Shown: positions 17,568-27,185 of the stretch, in pieces
Layout of the letters: each line of letters opens with the position of its first letter
Position numbering within the stretch: the stretch's first letter is position 1
From: Flavobacterium sediminilitoris
GTDB taxonomy: Bacteria > Bacteroidota > Bacteroidia > Flavobacteriales > Flavobacteriaceae
DNA length: 64,000 bases
Direction: 5' to 3'
NCBI RefSeq assembly: GCF_023008245.1
Contig: NZ_CP090145.1
Location: 3,286,001 to 3,350,000, forward strand
The notes under the pieces: model-generated
The model's input: only the letters and a program-made list of their open reading frames with translations
The model's database searches: none
Told to the model about the DNA's origin: nothing
Translations under genes and position numbers: made by a program

Positions 17568-18422
17568 ATGAAAAAACTATTACTTTTATTAATGATTAAT
17601 TATTTATCAATTTCTAATGCTCAAGTCTTAAATGAAGACTTTGAAGGGGGTATTTTCCCTCCAACTGGTTGGACAACTGACAATACTAATCCATCTCGTC
17701 CTTGGGGTTTAACAACCACAATATTTGATGGTGATGCAAACTTACAAAACACCTATAATATTAATGGAACATCAGCCGCAATTGATTGGATTGCTGCTAA
17801 TAATGATGCTAATTTAATTTCACCAACCTTTAGTTTAGTAGGATACTCAAGTGCTAATTTTAACTTTAACGTGATAGTTGGTTGGTCATATATGATTAAT
17901 CAGGATTTAGGAGACTTAGTCGCTAAGGTTTCTAACGACGGAGGAACAACTTGGACGCAAGTATGGAGTGAAGATACTGAAACAGGTTTTACAGATGATA
18001 ATGATAATAATCCGGATTCTGACCTTTATAATACTGTTGCTGTAACCATTGATATGACATCATATCTTGGTCAATCAAATCTTAAAGTTAAATTCCAATA
18101 TACGGGTAATGATGCTGATGCTGTATCTATTGATGATATAGTTGTAGATGGTAATTTATCTAGTAATACTTTTTTTACTTCAAATTTCATATCTTATCCA
18201 AATCCTGTAAGTTCAAATTTGTCTATAAACAATTTAAATAATAATGTTATAAACTCAATCACTATATCTGATTTAAATGGACGAACTATAGAAAATATCA
18301 AATATAATAATATGGACTTAGCAAATTTTGAAATTAATACTAGTAATTTAAATTCTGGTATTTATATTTTAAGAATTGATAGTCAAGAAGGTATTGCTAC
18401 TAAAAAAATAATAAAAAGATAA
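17568..18422 (+). CDS. Secreted choice-of-anchor protein with T9SS sorting tail
   Basis: The 284-residue protein has a signal peptide (MKKLLLLLMINYLSISNAQ) and a beta-rich jelly-roll domain (about 22-195) of the cleaved-adhesin / choice-of-anchor J type. Its hallmarks are LNEDFEGG, PPTGWTT and VSIDDIVVDG. The last 75 residues are a type A T9SS C-terminal domain, with YPNPVSSNLSI near 210, a GRTI segment, and GIYILRI plus a basic KKIIKR end. It is therefore exported through the Sec system, taken across the outer membrane by the type IX secretion system, and either attached or released. The T9SS machinery is not in the window. The ligand is unknown. Confidence 0.85.
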   Translation: MKKLLLLLMINYLSISNAQVLNEDFEGGIFPPTGWTTDNTNPSRPWGLTTTIFDGDANLQNTYNINGTSAAIDWIAANNDANLISPTFSLVGYSSANFNFNVIVGWSYMINQDLGDLVAKVSNDGGTTWTQVWSEDTETGFTDDNDNNPDSDLYNTVAVTIDMTSYLGQSNLKVKFQYTGNDADAVSIDDIVVDGNLSSNTFFTSNFISYPNPVSSNLSINNLNNNVINSITISDLNGRTIENIKYNNMDLANFEINTSNLNSGIYILRIDSQEGIATKKIIKR

Positions 18423-18437
18423 AACTATTCTTTAATG

Positions 18438-18475
18438 AAAACAAGCTATCTTAATTCTTGATAGCTTGTTTTTAT
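18438..18475. terminator. Bidirectional terminator
   Basis: ACAAGCTATC at 18441-18450 pairs with GATAGCTTGT at 18460-18469, flanked by A and T runs. It serves the T9SS cargo gene on the plus strand and overlaps the end of the RNase Z-like gene on the minus strand. Confidence 0.8.
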
Positions 18476-19416
18476 TTTCTTTCAAAAGCTTTATAAAATT
18501 CTATTTCAATTTGTGCTATTTCTTCTTCAATATATTTTCTTGAAAAATGTATAGGAACGGCTTTTTTTACATTTGATTTACGCATTACTTCTCCTGATTG
18601 TGATGCATAACTATGAAAATTAAGTATTGCTTTTTCTTTATCTTCATCCTTATAAAATGTTTCTATTAAAACGGTATCACAATCATTAAATAAATTTCTA
18701 ATTTTATTATGATTCTCTTCGTGTGCTGCATGATCTAAAATAACTCCTAAAGTATTTCCTTTTTCTACTTGCAACAAATAAAAAAGACTTTGAGCTGAAT
18801 ATTTTACTTGATCAATCTCTATTTCACAATTTCTATCCTTATTTATATAAGCATTTTTTAATTCATTTATCCATTTTCCTGGTTTATATGAAGTCTCTGA
18901 AATTGCTATATTTATTTTATCATTGTCTTTAAAATGGTATGCAATTACGTCTGTTTTATGGTCTAAAATGGTGTAATTTACAAGTAACCGTTCGTCTTGA
19001 TAAAGAGAATCCCTATCTTCTAATGGAGTCAATTCCCACTGAGCAGGTTTCATTTCATATACTTTTATCTTGTTTTCGGAAATAATTTCTCTAATTTCAT
19101 ACAGTATAGCGTCTTCTTCTACAAGGTTCCATGTGAATGATCTTAATTTTGCCTGAACTTGTAAGGCTATATTTTTAGGACCACAAATTACAATTCTCTC
19201 TTTACAACCTACTTGATGACGCATAATCTGATCAAAATTAATAAAATGATCTATATGCGTATGAGAAATAAATATAGCACGTGTATTCATGCAATCTTTT
19301 ACAGATAGCATACTTGCTTCTCCACAATCAACTATGTAATTCCACTTACAATTATCTAAGTATATTACAATAGAAATATCTTCTCCTATTTTACTTTTAA
19401 CTTCTGGTAATATCAT
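18472..19416 (-). CDS. RNase Z-like metallo-beta-lactamase fold hydrolase
   Basis: The 314-residue protein has the SHTHIDH motif near 51-57, which binds two zinc ions in the metallo-beta-lactamase fold. Further metal ligands are likely in the LDHAAHEENH block near 228-237, and the IHFSRKY block near 293-299 is like the C-terminal His motif of RNase Z (HFS.RY). RNase Z cuts the 3' trailer from tRNA precursors. This protein is more divergent than the housekeeping enzyme and lacks an obvious exosite arm, so it may be a paralogue with another substrate. It is cytosolic and stands alone in its transcript. Confidence 0.7.
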   Translation of the reverse strand: MILPEVKSKIGEDISIVIYLDNCKWNYIVDCGEASMLSVKDCMNTRAIFISHTHIDHFINFDQIMRHQVGCKERIVICGPKNIALQVQAKLRSFTWNLVEEDAILYEIREIISENKIKVYEMKPAQWELTPLEDRDSLYQDERLLVNYTILDHKTDVIAYHFKDNDKINIAISETSYKPGKWINELKNAYINKDRNCEIEIDQVKYSAQSLFYLLQVEKGNTLGVILDHAAHEENHNKIRNLFNDCDTVLIETFYKDEDKEKAILNFHSYASQSGEVMRKSNVKKAVPIHFSRKYIEEEIAQIEIEFYKAFERK

Positions 19417-19510
19417 TACAATACTATGTGATATTTTTTATTGGGAGTAAAAATAATATTATTATTTTATAAAAAAAATCATACAAAACTATAAACCTCT
19501 TACAAAAGAA

Positions 19511-19540
19511 AAAAGACTGCCTTTTATTGACAGTCTTTTC
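19511..19540 (-). terminator. Terminator of the lipoprotein gene
   Basis: AAAAGACTG at 19511-19519 pairs with CAGTCTTTT at 19531-19539. The A-rich flank gives a T run on the minus strand. It lies just after the stop codon of the gene ending at 19562. Confidence 0.75.
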
Positions 19541-19561
19541 TATGGTTTTATATATAAATTT

Positions 19562-20494
19562 CTATAATTTATACATGAAATCATAAATAGCATATAAATT
19601 TCCTACAGTAGTTGTATTAAGTAAAAAATTTGGATTTGGTGGCACACAAGTATTAATATTCAAATTATGAGAAATAATACCTGACGAGCTTCCCACTACC
19701 CATCTTTTTCCACAACAATTATCGAAATAGAATCCTAATTCTTTCATTGTATAATTTGAGTTTGAAGGTAAGTTTTTATAGGAGTATTTCGCAATATATG
19801 GTCCTCCTGATAAATTATATTCAAAAATATCACCACTATTAGGAGGGCATACCAAATTTGTTAAGCCAGATATTACCTGAAGTCTGTTCCCTACAAATGT
19901 TAGTCCATTATATTGTTGTACTGGACCAACTGGTGCAAAAGGAGTACAAACTCCTGTACTTACATCTACTCTCATAATTTGAGAAGTACCTTCTTGTATT
20001 GCACAAAAGAAGTTTGCTGTTCCATAATTCTCTATATCTTGCAACGGAAAACGTGTTCTTGTTGCAACTGTTGCAAGCCCTGTTGAAATTTGTACTTTAA
20101 GTAACGATTGTGGGAAATTAGAATTTCTTCCTGTAACTGCCCATGCAAAATCTGGAACACCTGGCATATCACATAAACCTGTAACACTTGTTACTGGTGT
20201 TCCTCCTATTTGTATAGCCGATGTATAAGTATAACCTACTGGTGCTGCACATAGATCTACGCTATATATATAAGAGTTAAATCCTCCTGGGACTGGAGTT
20301 CCTGTACCACTAGTTAGTACTAATGCATAAATACTTGGACATGGTGCTGCTGGCGCTTTTGATAATGCTGCATCTTGTTCTTCGTTTAACATGTTCATGT
20401 TGGAATCATTTACTTCTTCTGATTTTTGACACGACCATAGAGTCATTGACAAAATACCTGCTACTAATAGCAAGTTTAAATTTAGTTTTTTCAT
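19562..20494 (-). CDS. Hypothetical lipoprotein
   Basis: The 310-residue protein has a lipoprotein signal (MKKLNLNLLL, lipobox ending LWSC with Cys22), so it is anchored to a membrane. The mature part is rich in Gly, Pro, Thr and Asn and contains repeated beta-strand patterns such as SIYALVLTSG and TGLCDMPGVPDFAWAV. These suggest a beta-propeller-like fold. Cys pairs near the C terminus (DNCCGKRW) may form disulfides. No catalytic motif is seen and the family was not recognised. Confidence 0.6.
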   Translation of the reverse strand: MKKLNLNLLLVAGILSMTLWSCQKSEEVNDSNMNMLNEEQDAALSKAPAAPCPSIYALVLTSGTGTPVPGGFNSYIYSVDLCAAPVGYTYTSAIQIGGTPVTSVTGLCDMPGVPDFAWAVTGRNSNFPQSLLKVQISTGLATVATRTRFPLQDIENYGTANFFCAIQEGTSQIMRVDVSTGVCTPFAPVGPVQQYNGLTFVGNRLQVISGLTNLVCPPNSGDIFEYNLSGGPYIAKYSYKNLPSNSNYTMKELGFYFDNCCGKRWVVGSSSGIISHNLNINTCVPPNPNFLLNTTTVGNLYAIYDFMYKL

Positions 20495-20696
20495 AATTTG
20501 TTTGTTTATTTGTTTGTTTTAAAACACTGTATATCAGCACTTAAATTTAACAATAAATTTCATTAACAAAAAACACTCCATCACCAAAATATTAGTTTTA
20601 GTTCATATTTTATGATTTTATACATTTTTACTATACCTAGTTTTAACACAAATTAGAATTAAACTATAAAACGATTTTATTAATTTATTATCTCAA

Positions 20697-22145
20697 TTAC
20701 ATTAATTTCAAAACAGGTTCATAATCTACAACCTTTATTGATTTTGGAATCATATATTTTGGCATTTCTTGTGTCATCCAGTTTTGAAACTCCATTTCAT
20801 TAAAGCTAATCCTATCTTCCACTAATAAGTCCAAATGAATACCAACCATTCCATTTTCTTTGCTACCACTTACTTTTACCCATTTCACTTTTGAATTTCT
20901 GTAAATCATCGATTCTATTTCGTTAGGATAAATATTTTCTCCGCCAAGTACTATTAAATCATCCATTCTACCTTTGTAAAAGTAATAGCCTTCATCATTT
21001 TTAGACACCAAATCTCCTGTAGTGTAAAAATCATCCTTTTTATCGTCTGATGCCCATTCGCATTTTACAACTAATTGTCCAATATCTTCATTATGTATTG
21101 ATTTTCCTTTAGTATCCTTCACTTTCATTTTTACACCTAAAATGCTTTTTCCTATTGTGTTTGGGTATTTCTTTAAATCGTCATTCGTTGCAATAATACA
21201 CACTCCTGTTTCCGATGTACCATACATATTATATATTGCTATATTTGATGTTTTATGAATGTTTTCAATAACCTTAGCAGGCAAAATGTCGCCACCAGAA
21301 ATAATGCTTTTCAAAGCACTTGTTTGAAGGTCTCGAATAGCATATACTTTCTGAATCATTAACGGAACTACTATCCAACAGTTGATATTTTCTTGCTCTA
21401 AAATTTGAAGGGTTTCTTTAGCATCGAATTTTCTAGTCAAGCGGATTTTTTTCTTTAAAAAAATAGATAAAAATAAAGCCGCCAAACCATAACCATGGAA
21501 AACAGGTACAGAAATAAATACCGACTTGTTTTCTATTAAGTTCAACTTTTGAATAATGTCGATTACTGGATTTATATATTTTATGGCTGATAATCTTCTT
21601 TTTTCATTTTTCGGCTTTCCTTTTGTTCCACTCGAAAGAATAATAATATTACCATTCTTTCTTTTAGCATTTCTTTTTAAAGGCGAAGAAGTTATCGTTT
21701 CATTTTCTTCAAAAAAAGGAATATTAAAATCTAAAAACTCTTTCCTATTTTTCCCTACAAGTAAATGGATTGTGTTATTTTCAAAAATAGATTTATAATA
21801 GTCTTTTTTCTGATTTGGGTTTAGTAAAATAATATCGGCTCCTAAACTAGAAACAGCAAACAATGTTTTAATCATTGCCACTGAATTATTACTAATGATA
21901 ACCACTTTACTTTTAGTCTTTATACTATGTTTTACTTCTAAATGATAGGCTAAAGCAATGGATTCTTGATATAATTTTTGATACGATATTTTAACATAAT
22001 CGTCTTCAAGATAAGCTTCTAAAGAGGATGAATTCTTTACAAAGTCTAACAAAGACAGTAAATTAAAACCGTGTTTGTTGATGGATACCACTAATCTAAA
22101 CACGTTTTTAACTCCTACGATTTTCATGAATAAGCGAAACTTCAT
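20697..22145 (-). CDS. AMP-dependent acyl-CoA synthetase-like protein, C-terminally truncated
   Basis: The 482-residue protein has the adenylating-enzyme motifs: ILSSGTKGKPK (P-loop A3, near 169-179), YNMYGTSETGV (A5, near 300-310), YTTGDL (A7, near 378) and GGENIYPNEIE (A8, near 401-411). Such enzymes make acyl-AMP and then acyl-CoA. The sequence ends PVLKLM without the closing TGK(I/L) motif that carries the catalytic A10 lysine, so adenylation may be weak or lost. Its start overlaps the stop of the upstream dehydrogenase gene by four bases (ATGA), which indicates translational coupling. It probably modifies a fatty or aromatic acid, but the substrate is unknown. Confidence 0.75.
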   Translation of the reverse strand: MKFRLFMKIVGVKNVFRLVVSINKHGFNLLSLLDFVKNSSSLEAYLEDDYVKISYQKLYQESIALAYHLEVKHSIKTKSKVVIISNNSVAMIKTLFAVSSLGADIILLNPNQKKDYYKSIFENNTIHLLVGKNRKEFLDFNIPFFEENETITSSPLKRNAKRKNGNIIILSSGTKGKPKNEKRRLSAIKYINPVIDIIQKLNLIENKSVFISVPVFHGYGLAALFLSIFLKKKIRLTRKFDAKETLQILEQENINCWIVVPLMIQKVYAIRDLQTSALKSIISGGDILPAKVIENIHKTSNIAIYNMYGTSETGVCIIATNDDLKKYPNTIGKSILGVKMKVKDTKGKSIHNEDIGQLVVKCEWASDDKKDDFYTTGDLVSKNDEGYYFYKGRMDDLIVLGGENIYPNEIESMIYRNSKVKWVKVSGSKENGMVGIHLDLLVEDRISFNEMEFQNWMTQEMPKYMIPKSIKVVDYEPVLKLM

Positions 22146-23005
22146 GAGTTATTTTTAGGATGTATAAAATCTACGTTTTCCCAAAGGTATCTCCCGAAAA
22201 AACTACCCGTTCTTGGGAAAATACTCCACCAACTTGATGTATGATTTTTTGTTGAACAAATAAGGTTTGCTATTCGTATTGCTGCTTGTTGCGGTAGCAT
22301 GGCTGGATAATTTGTATAGTTTTCATTTGGAAGAATCATTTTTGTTCTTACCAATGGTAAATATATTGTTTTCCCTTTAATTCCCATGTGTTTCCATTCT
22401 AAAAGATTGGTTCGAAACCATTGGTCAAATGCTGTTTTTGACGCTTGATATGCTGCCCATTTTGGAGCTGGTAAAAGCAACACATTAATAGCTGACACAT
22501 TGATAATTTTTCCTTTGTTCTTTTCTAATACTGGTGTTATTGCCAATAATAATTGCACTGGAGCGAGGTAATTTAATGCATTCGTTCTTGTAAAATCATG
22601 ATAACGATATAGTGATTTTTCTAAAGAACGTGTTATTGATTTCCCTGCATTAGAGATAAAGATATCTATTCCGTTGGGTAATTCCTTTAAAGATTGAATG
22701 GTTTTTTCGACTTCAGTTTCTTGGTACAGATCGGCTGTAATTATAGTGCATTTCGATCCGTTTTGTATTACTTTTTTTGCGACTTCCTCTAGTTTTTCTT
22801 TTGTTCTGGCTATCAGTACTAGGTGTACCTTGTAGTTAGAAAAAAGCAAACTCAACTCTTCTCCTATACCATAACTTGCTCCTGTTATTACAATGGTTTT
22901 AGTACTTACTTCTTTAGACAATGTTTTTGAATTAATTGTAACAGTAGGAAAAAGTAAGTATTCTAATATTTTTTTCAATGTATGTTTTCTTATTTTAATG
23001 ACCAA
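22142..23005 (-). CDS. Short-chain dehydrogenase/reductase (SDR)
   Basis: The 287-residue protein has the classical SDR fold: nucleotide-binding TGASYGIG near 37-44, ISNAGK near 115-120, catalytic Ser in NVSAIN near 169-174 and the YQASK motif near 185-189 holding the catalytic Tyr and Lys. NADP(H) preference is suggested by ARTKEK after the second strand. An N-terminal extension of about 30 residues precedes the fold. It is the first gene of a pair with the acyl-CoA synthetase-like gene (four-base overlap), so it may reduce an acyl or keto-acyl product of the same pathway. Confidence 0.8.
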   Translation of the reverse strand: MVIKIRKHTLKKILEYLLFPTVTINSKTLSKEVSTKTIVITGASYGIGEELSLLFSNYKVHLVLIARTKEKLEEVAKKVIQNGSKCTIITADLYQETEVEKTIQSLKELPNGIDIFISNAGKSITRSLEKSLYRYHDFTRTNALNYLAPVQLLLAITPVLEKNKGKIINVSAINVLLLPAPKWAAYQASKTAFDQWFRTNLLEWKHMGIKGKTIYLPLVRTKMILPNENYTNYPAMLPQQAAIRIANLICSTKNHTSSWWSIFPRTGSFFGRYLWENVDFIHPKNNS

Positions 23006-23388
23006 GCCTAGGTTTTAAATACCAAAATAATGATACCGTAATTTATTGTTATTTTATATATCGATATCTTTATTTTAGAAATATATCTCTTTATACATCT
23101 GTATCCTTATTTTATTTTAAAAATATATTACATTATGCTTGTATTTCCTGATTTACATCCGTTAAGTTTCAAAAATCAGTTTATTTATTCACATTTTGGC
23201 AGTCAAATAGTTTATTTATAAAGTTTTTGTTTATTAATTTTGCCTATAACTTGTCATTTTGTAAAAGAATTCATTAGTATTTTAAAATGATTTTTATATG
23301 TTTAAAAATTTTAAGTTACTTATGAGATGCTTTCAGCATGACAAGATTGAGGAAGTTTATTCCAAAAAGAACATTTTAAAAAAAGTAA
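23006..23388. other. AT-rich gene-free stretch at the tail of the defence-like operon
   Basis: The stretch lies between the SDR promoter and the end of the STAND gene. It contains two imperfect copies of a TATCnTTATTTTA-ATATAT pattern at about 23062-23127 and a lone TAATTTTG at about 23234-23241 on the plus strand with no gene to serve. No strong terminator was found after the STAND gene. Confidence 0.35.
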
Positions 23389-26300
23389 CTAATCAATCCA
23401 ATTTGTTATTCTTTTTTCAATAAAAAATTTATTTTTTAGTTCAATTCTTTGAGTTTTACCAGTTTCTTCAATCTTATTTGGTATTGATAAAATTCTTTCT
23501 TTTAATTCTATGTCAATATCTTTTTCTTTTTTAATATAATATTTGATTAATTCATAAGTAACATAAAATCTAAAAGAATCAACTTCACCTACAAGTGAAT
23601 CTATTAATGTTATATTAGTATTTTCTAAAATATTTATAGCAAAAAAATCAGGATAAATCTCCTTATATAATTCATCAAATATTATTTCTTTGCCTAAATA
23701 CTCAAATATATCTTCTTTATCTCTTAACTGCAATGCTTCTATATTAGTAACAATTATTCTTATAAAATCATCAAATTTATTTCTTTCCTTATATGCATTA
23801 ATTAGTATATCAAAAAGACTCTTAGTCCCATTTATAATAATGACACCTCTTGAAATATTGTATATTACAAAATATAATAATTTATCTAAATCATTATATT
23901 TTGAACATATTTTTTTCCATACATAAAAATTATCAGTTCTGTTCCCAAAAACATTAGCATGAATAAATTCTTTTACACAAATTTCAAAAAAAGGTTCAAT
24001 TTGATTTATTAAAATATAGTCAATTATTTTTAGCCAAAAATCATTCAAATAAGTTATCAAATATTCAAGTTCATTCATTTCTGAATAAATAATACTTAAA
24101 GCATCTCTAATTAATGCGGTTGGAATTTTTTTAAAAAAAATCTCTGGATTTAGAGAAGATAAATCAAGATCTCCTACAATAAGACTTTCTATTTCTTTAG
24201 GAATATCCTTGGTAATTAACAATGCTCTTACCCATCTATTATCTTTTCTGTCAGATTTAATAATCTCTTGTAATACTCCTTTTTCATAACTACTCAGATT
24301 ATCCCAATAGGTTATTATATTTTTTAAATTATATAAACTGAAAAATGAATTTTCATAGGTAATAATTTTAATAAATAATTCTTGTCTAACTTGAAAATTA
24401 TCCTTGGTAAAATCAATTAAATCATCAAGAATTCCTATCTCATAATCTGTTAAATCAATTTTATGTTTAATTTTTTTATCTATTTGAAAATACCAAGCAT
24501 AAAAAACATTAACTCCATTTTGAAGTGTTAAGTATTTCATAGCTTTCCTCATAGAATTACCAAATCTACCTGAATTAAAATATACACTTGGTGGCAAACT
24601 AGAAGAAAATGTAGGATATAATTCTCCCCAAACATTCCATAATTCAAGTTTTTCTTCTTCTGTAAAATTTTTCCAATCAATACACTCTCCAGCATAATCA
24701 ATTGAAAAAGTTGACATTAAATCACAAGCTCTTATCGAAATTTCTGATTTTGTAAATAAATCTTTTAAATGAGTAAAAATTATTTTTTTTACATTTCCAT
24801 TCTGTTTGTTCCAACTTAAAAAGCTACCCCAAATAGCATAAAAAACAACTGTTGGATGTTCATCATCAAAAATTTTCTTAATAAGATACTCCTCTTCATC
24901 CTTAATTAATGTTGAGAAAAATATTTTTGCGATTTGTTTTCTAATAAAGACTTCATCATACAACAAAAATGACTTAATAATTGTTTCATTTAGTTTAAAA
25001 TAATTTTCACTTAATAACATTATCTTATGATAATGAACATAAAGCCAAGCGTCATATAGATTAACCTCTTTTTTATTACTAATTAAATCTTCAACTTTAT
25101 GTATAATTTCATTATTAGGTAGAAACAAACCATCCGCTAAAGTACGTAGCCCTTTTGTTATATATGGTATTTTATCTTTATACCATTTTATAGAACCAGA
25201 ATCAGTATCACCATAGTTAATAATATTTATAAGTTCTTCTTTTTCTTCTGTAGTAAGTGTATCAATTATTTTTATCAAATTAACTGTAGAATAGTTTTCA
25301 ACAGAAGGAAAAATTGATTTTGTAGTTAAAAACATTAATTCTTTTACATCTATTTTAAAATCATTTTTTATGTTTGAATATATTGAATACAATTGTTTAC
25401 ACGCGTGAAGTGAATTTTCGTAATTTGTACATCCTAACACCTTTTTTAAAGCATTAATCAAAGTTTTTTGGCTTAGAGTACTTTTCCTGTAAAATAAATT
25501 TCGACCAACTTCATAATAATTAGGATGTGAAAAAATTATAGTTTTATTTTTTATTTTTAAAAAGCCTCTTTCTTCAAAATATTCAAGTGCTTTAATATAA
25601 TCCTTCTTAATTTTGTGCTTTATAGAATATACTGGAAATTCACTTTTCTTATCAAAGAAATTTTTATACCTATTATTGATAAATATTGAATATTCTTCTT
25701 GATCTTTAGATAATATGTAGGCAAAATCTATTTCATTAATAGCTAATGTATTACTACAGCAAACTGACAATATTCCAAGTAAAACTGATTCTTCTTTTTT
25801 AAACTGAAGAATATCATTTGCGATATCTTTCGAATTATGCCTAGCTATGTTTATTAATTCTATAATAGACTTATTTTCTAATTTATCAGAATCATATTTC
25901 GAAAGATAACTTAACTGACCTACTTGGATTTTATCTACTTTCTCATTTTCTATAAACTCACTTATTGAGTTGACAATTATTGGAGTCAATCTTTTTGAAG
26001 CGAACTTTTTCCAGAAATTAATTAATACATCACTGTCACTCTCAGTTAAGTTGATTGTTTTATTGATTTCAAAAATTGAATTTTCAAAAAATTCATTTAT
26101 AATTTCTATTCTATTTGTAACTATCAATTTGTGATTTAGTGGTAATGAGCGAATCAAATCAATTAATTTATTTTTAATATTCATTGATTCATTTGAAGGC
26201 TTAGTATGTCCGAACGGATCTTCAAAAATTGCTATTTTATCTTCATTACTATTTTGATTAAAAAAATTTTCAAGTTGAATAAATTCAGTTACTCTAATCG

Positions 26301-27180
26301 AATTAAAACCGTTATCTATAAAATGATTAGCTAAAACTTTAGCTAGTTCTGATTTACCACATTGAGATACGCCTGTTAAAAAGATAAAATTTGAATTTTT
26401 AAGTAACTCTAATGAATTATTTTTCTCTTTTCTTTCAATATAATTAACATCTAATTGGAATTTATTTACCTTCTCTTTATCTATTAATTCATTGAAAATT
26501 GGGATAATATTATTTTTTTTATCTCTCCCTTCTTTAACATTCTCAAGTAATTTTAGATATACATATTCAGTATTTGATTGAGATATTGAATATTTCTTAT
26601 TTAAAGTATTTAAAATAGTATCATCAACTTTATTATCATCTAGCTGTTCCCAAACCATAATATTATTAATGAATTGCTCAACATCTGATTTATTTAAATT
26701 TCTTATAAATTTGTCTCTAAAATTACTTCTTTCTTTATCTAATTTTGTATTCTTAAATACAAGTTCTTTTAAAGATTTAGTGATTTTATTTAATTCTTCA
26801 TTAGAACTTTTTTTATTTTTAATTTGAATTGATGGGAAGTCATTTAAATATTTTAATGTTTCATCATTGCATCTTGATCTAGTAATAAAAAGACATCTAC
26901 TAGTTTTGTTTTTTACTCTCAATAGTAAATTATTTGAAGAACTTCTTTCTTGAAAATGGAATAACCATTCAAATAATTTAGAAATAGTTAATTCTTTTTT
27001 TTCTCTTTTAATCTGAATTTCAATTCTGTCATTGTTTCCATCAATGAATGTTATGTCTTCACTACCTAATTTTTCAACATAAAGTTGATTACTAAATCTA
27101 TCCCCATAAATCAATGCAAACAATACAGTTATTTTATATTGATATTCATAACCTTTAATTCCTTCAATTGTTACACTCAT
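23389..27180 (-). CDS. Nuclease-STAND NTPase, candidate phage-defence effector
   Basis: The 1263-residue cytosolic protein has three parts. Residues 1-110 look like a PD-(D/E)xK nuclease of the Cap4/DUF4297 kind: GYEYQY near 10-15, Glu36, Asp42 and EIQIK at 54-58 with the catalytic lysine. Residues 262-370 form a P-loop NTPase: Walker A GVSQCGKS at 270-277, Walker B IAIFEDPFG at 316-324 and KLIVTNR at 351-357. The EDPFG form is like nSTAND3 NTPases. Residues 500-1263 are helix-rich repeats that may sense a target. This order (nuclease, STAND, repeats) is known from Avs-type antiviral proteins. It starts 5 bases after the RlaP gene, as the last of a four-gene operon. The ligand and nuclease activity are inferred only. 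Confidence 0.7.
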   Translation of the reverse strand: MSVTIEGIKGYEYQYKITVLFALIYGDRFSNQLYVEKLGSEDITFIDGNNDRIEIQIKREKKELTISKLFEWLFHFQERSSSNNLLLRVKNKTSRCLFITRSRCNDETLKYLNDFPSIQIKNKKSSNEELNKITKSLKELVFKNTKLDKERSNFRDKFIRNLNKSDVEQFINNIMVWEQLDDNKVDDTILNTLNKKYSISQSNTEYVYLKLLENVKEGRDKKNNIIPIFNELIDKEKVNKFQLDVNYIERKEKNNSLELLKNSNFIFLTGVSQCGKSELAKVLANHFIDNGFNSIRVTEFIQLENFFNQNSNEDKIAIFEDPFGHTKPSNESMNIKNKLIDLIRSLPLNHKLIVTNRIEIINEFFENSIFEINKTINLTESDSDVLINFWKKFASKRLTPIIVNSISEFIENEKVDKIQVGQLSYLSKYDSDKLENKSIIELINIARHNSKDIANDILQFKKEESVLLGILSVCCSNTLAINEIDFAYILSKDQEEYSIFINNRYKNFFDKKSEFPVYSIKHKIKKDYIKALEYFEERGFLKIKNKTIIFSHPNYYEVGRNLFYRKSTLSQKTLINALKKVLGCTNYENSLHACKQLYSIYSNIKNDFKIDVKELMFLTTKSIFPSVENYSTVNLIKIIDTLTTEEKEELINIINYGDTDSGSIKWYKDKIPYITKGLRTLADGLFLPNNEIIHKVEDLISNKKEVNLYDAWLYVHYHKIMLLSENYFKLNETIIKSFLLYDEVFIRKQIAKIFFSTLIKDEEEYLIKKIFDDEHPTVVFYAIWGSFLSWNKQNGNVKKIIFTHLKDLFTKSEISIRACDLMSTFSIDYAGECIDWKNFTEEEKLELWNVWGELYPTFSSSLPPSVYFNSGRFGNSMRKAMKYLTLQNGVNVFYAWYFQIDKKIKHKIDLTDYEIGILDDLIDFTKDNFQVRQELFIKIITYENSFFSLYNLKNIITYWDNLSSYEKGVLQEIIKSDRKDNRWVRALLITKDIPKEIESLIVGDLDLSSLNPEIFFKKIPTALIRDALSIIYSEMNELEYLITYLNDFWLKIIDYILINQIEPFFEICVKEFIHANVFGNRTDNFYVWKKICSKYNDLDKLLYFVIYNISRGVIIINGTKSLFDILINAYKERNKFDDFIRIIVTNIEALQLRDKEDIFEYLGKEIIFDELYKEIYPDFFAINILENTNITLIDSLVGEVDSFRFYVTYELIKYYIKKEKDIDIELKERILSIPNKIEETGKTQRIELKNKFFIEKRITNWID

Positions 27181-27185
27181 ATAAA

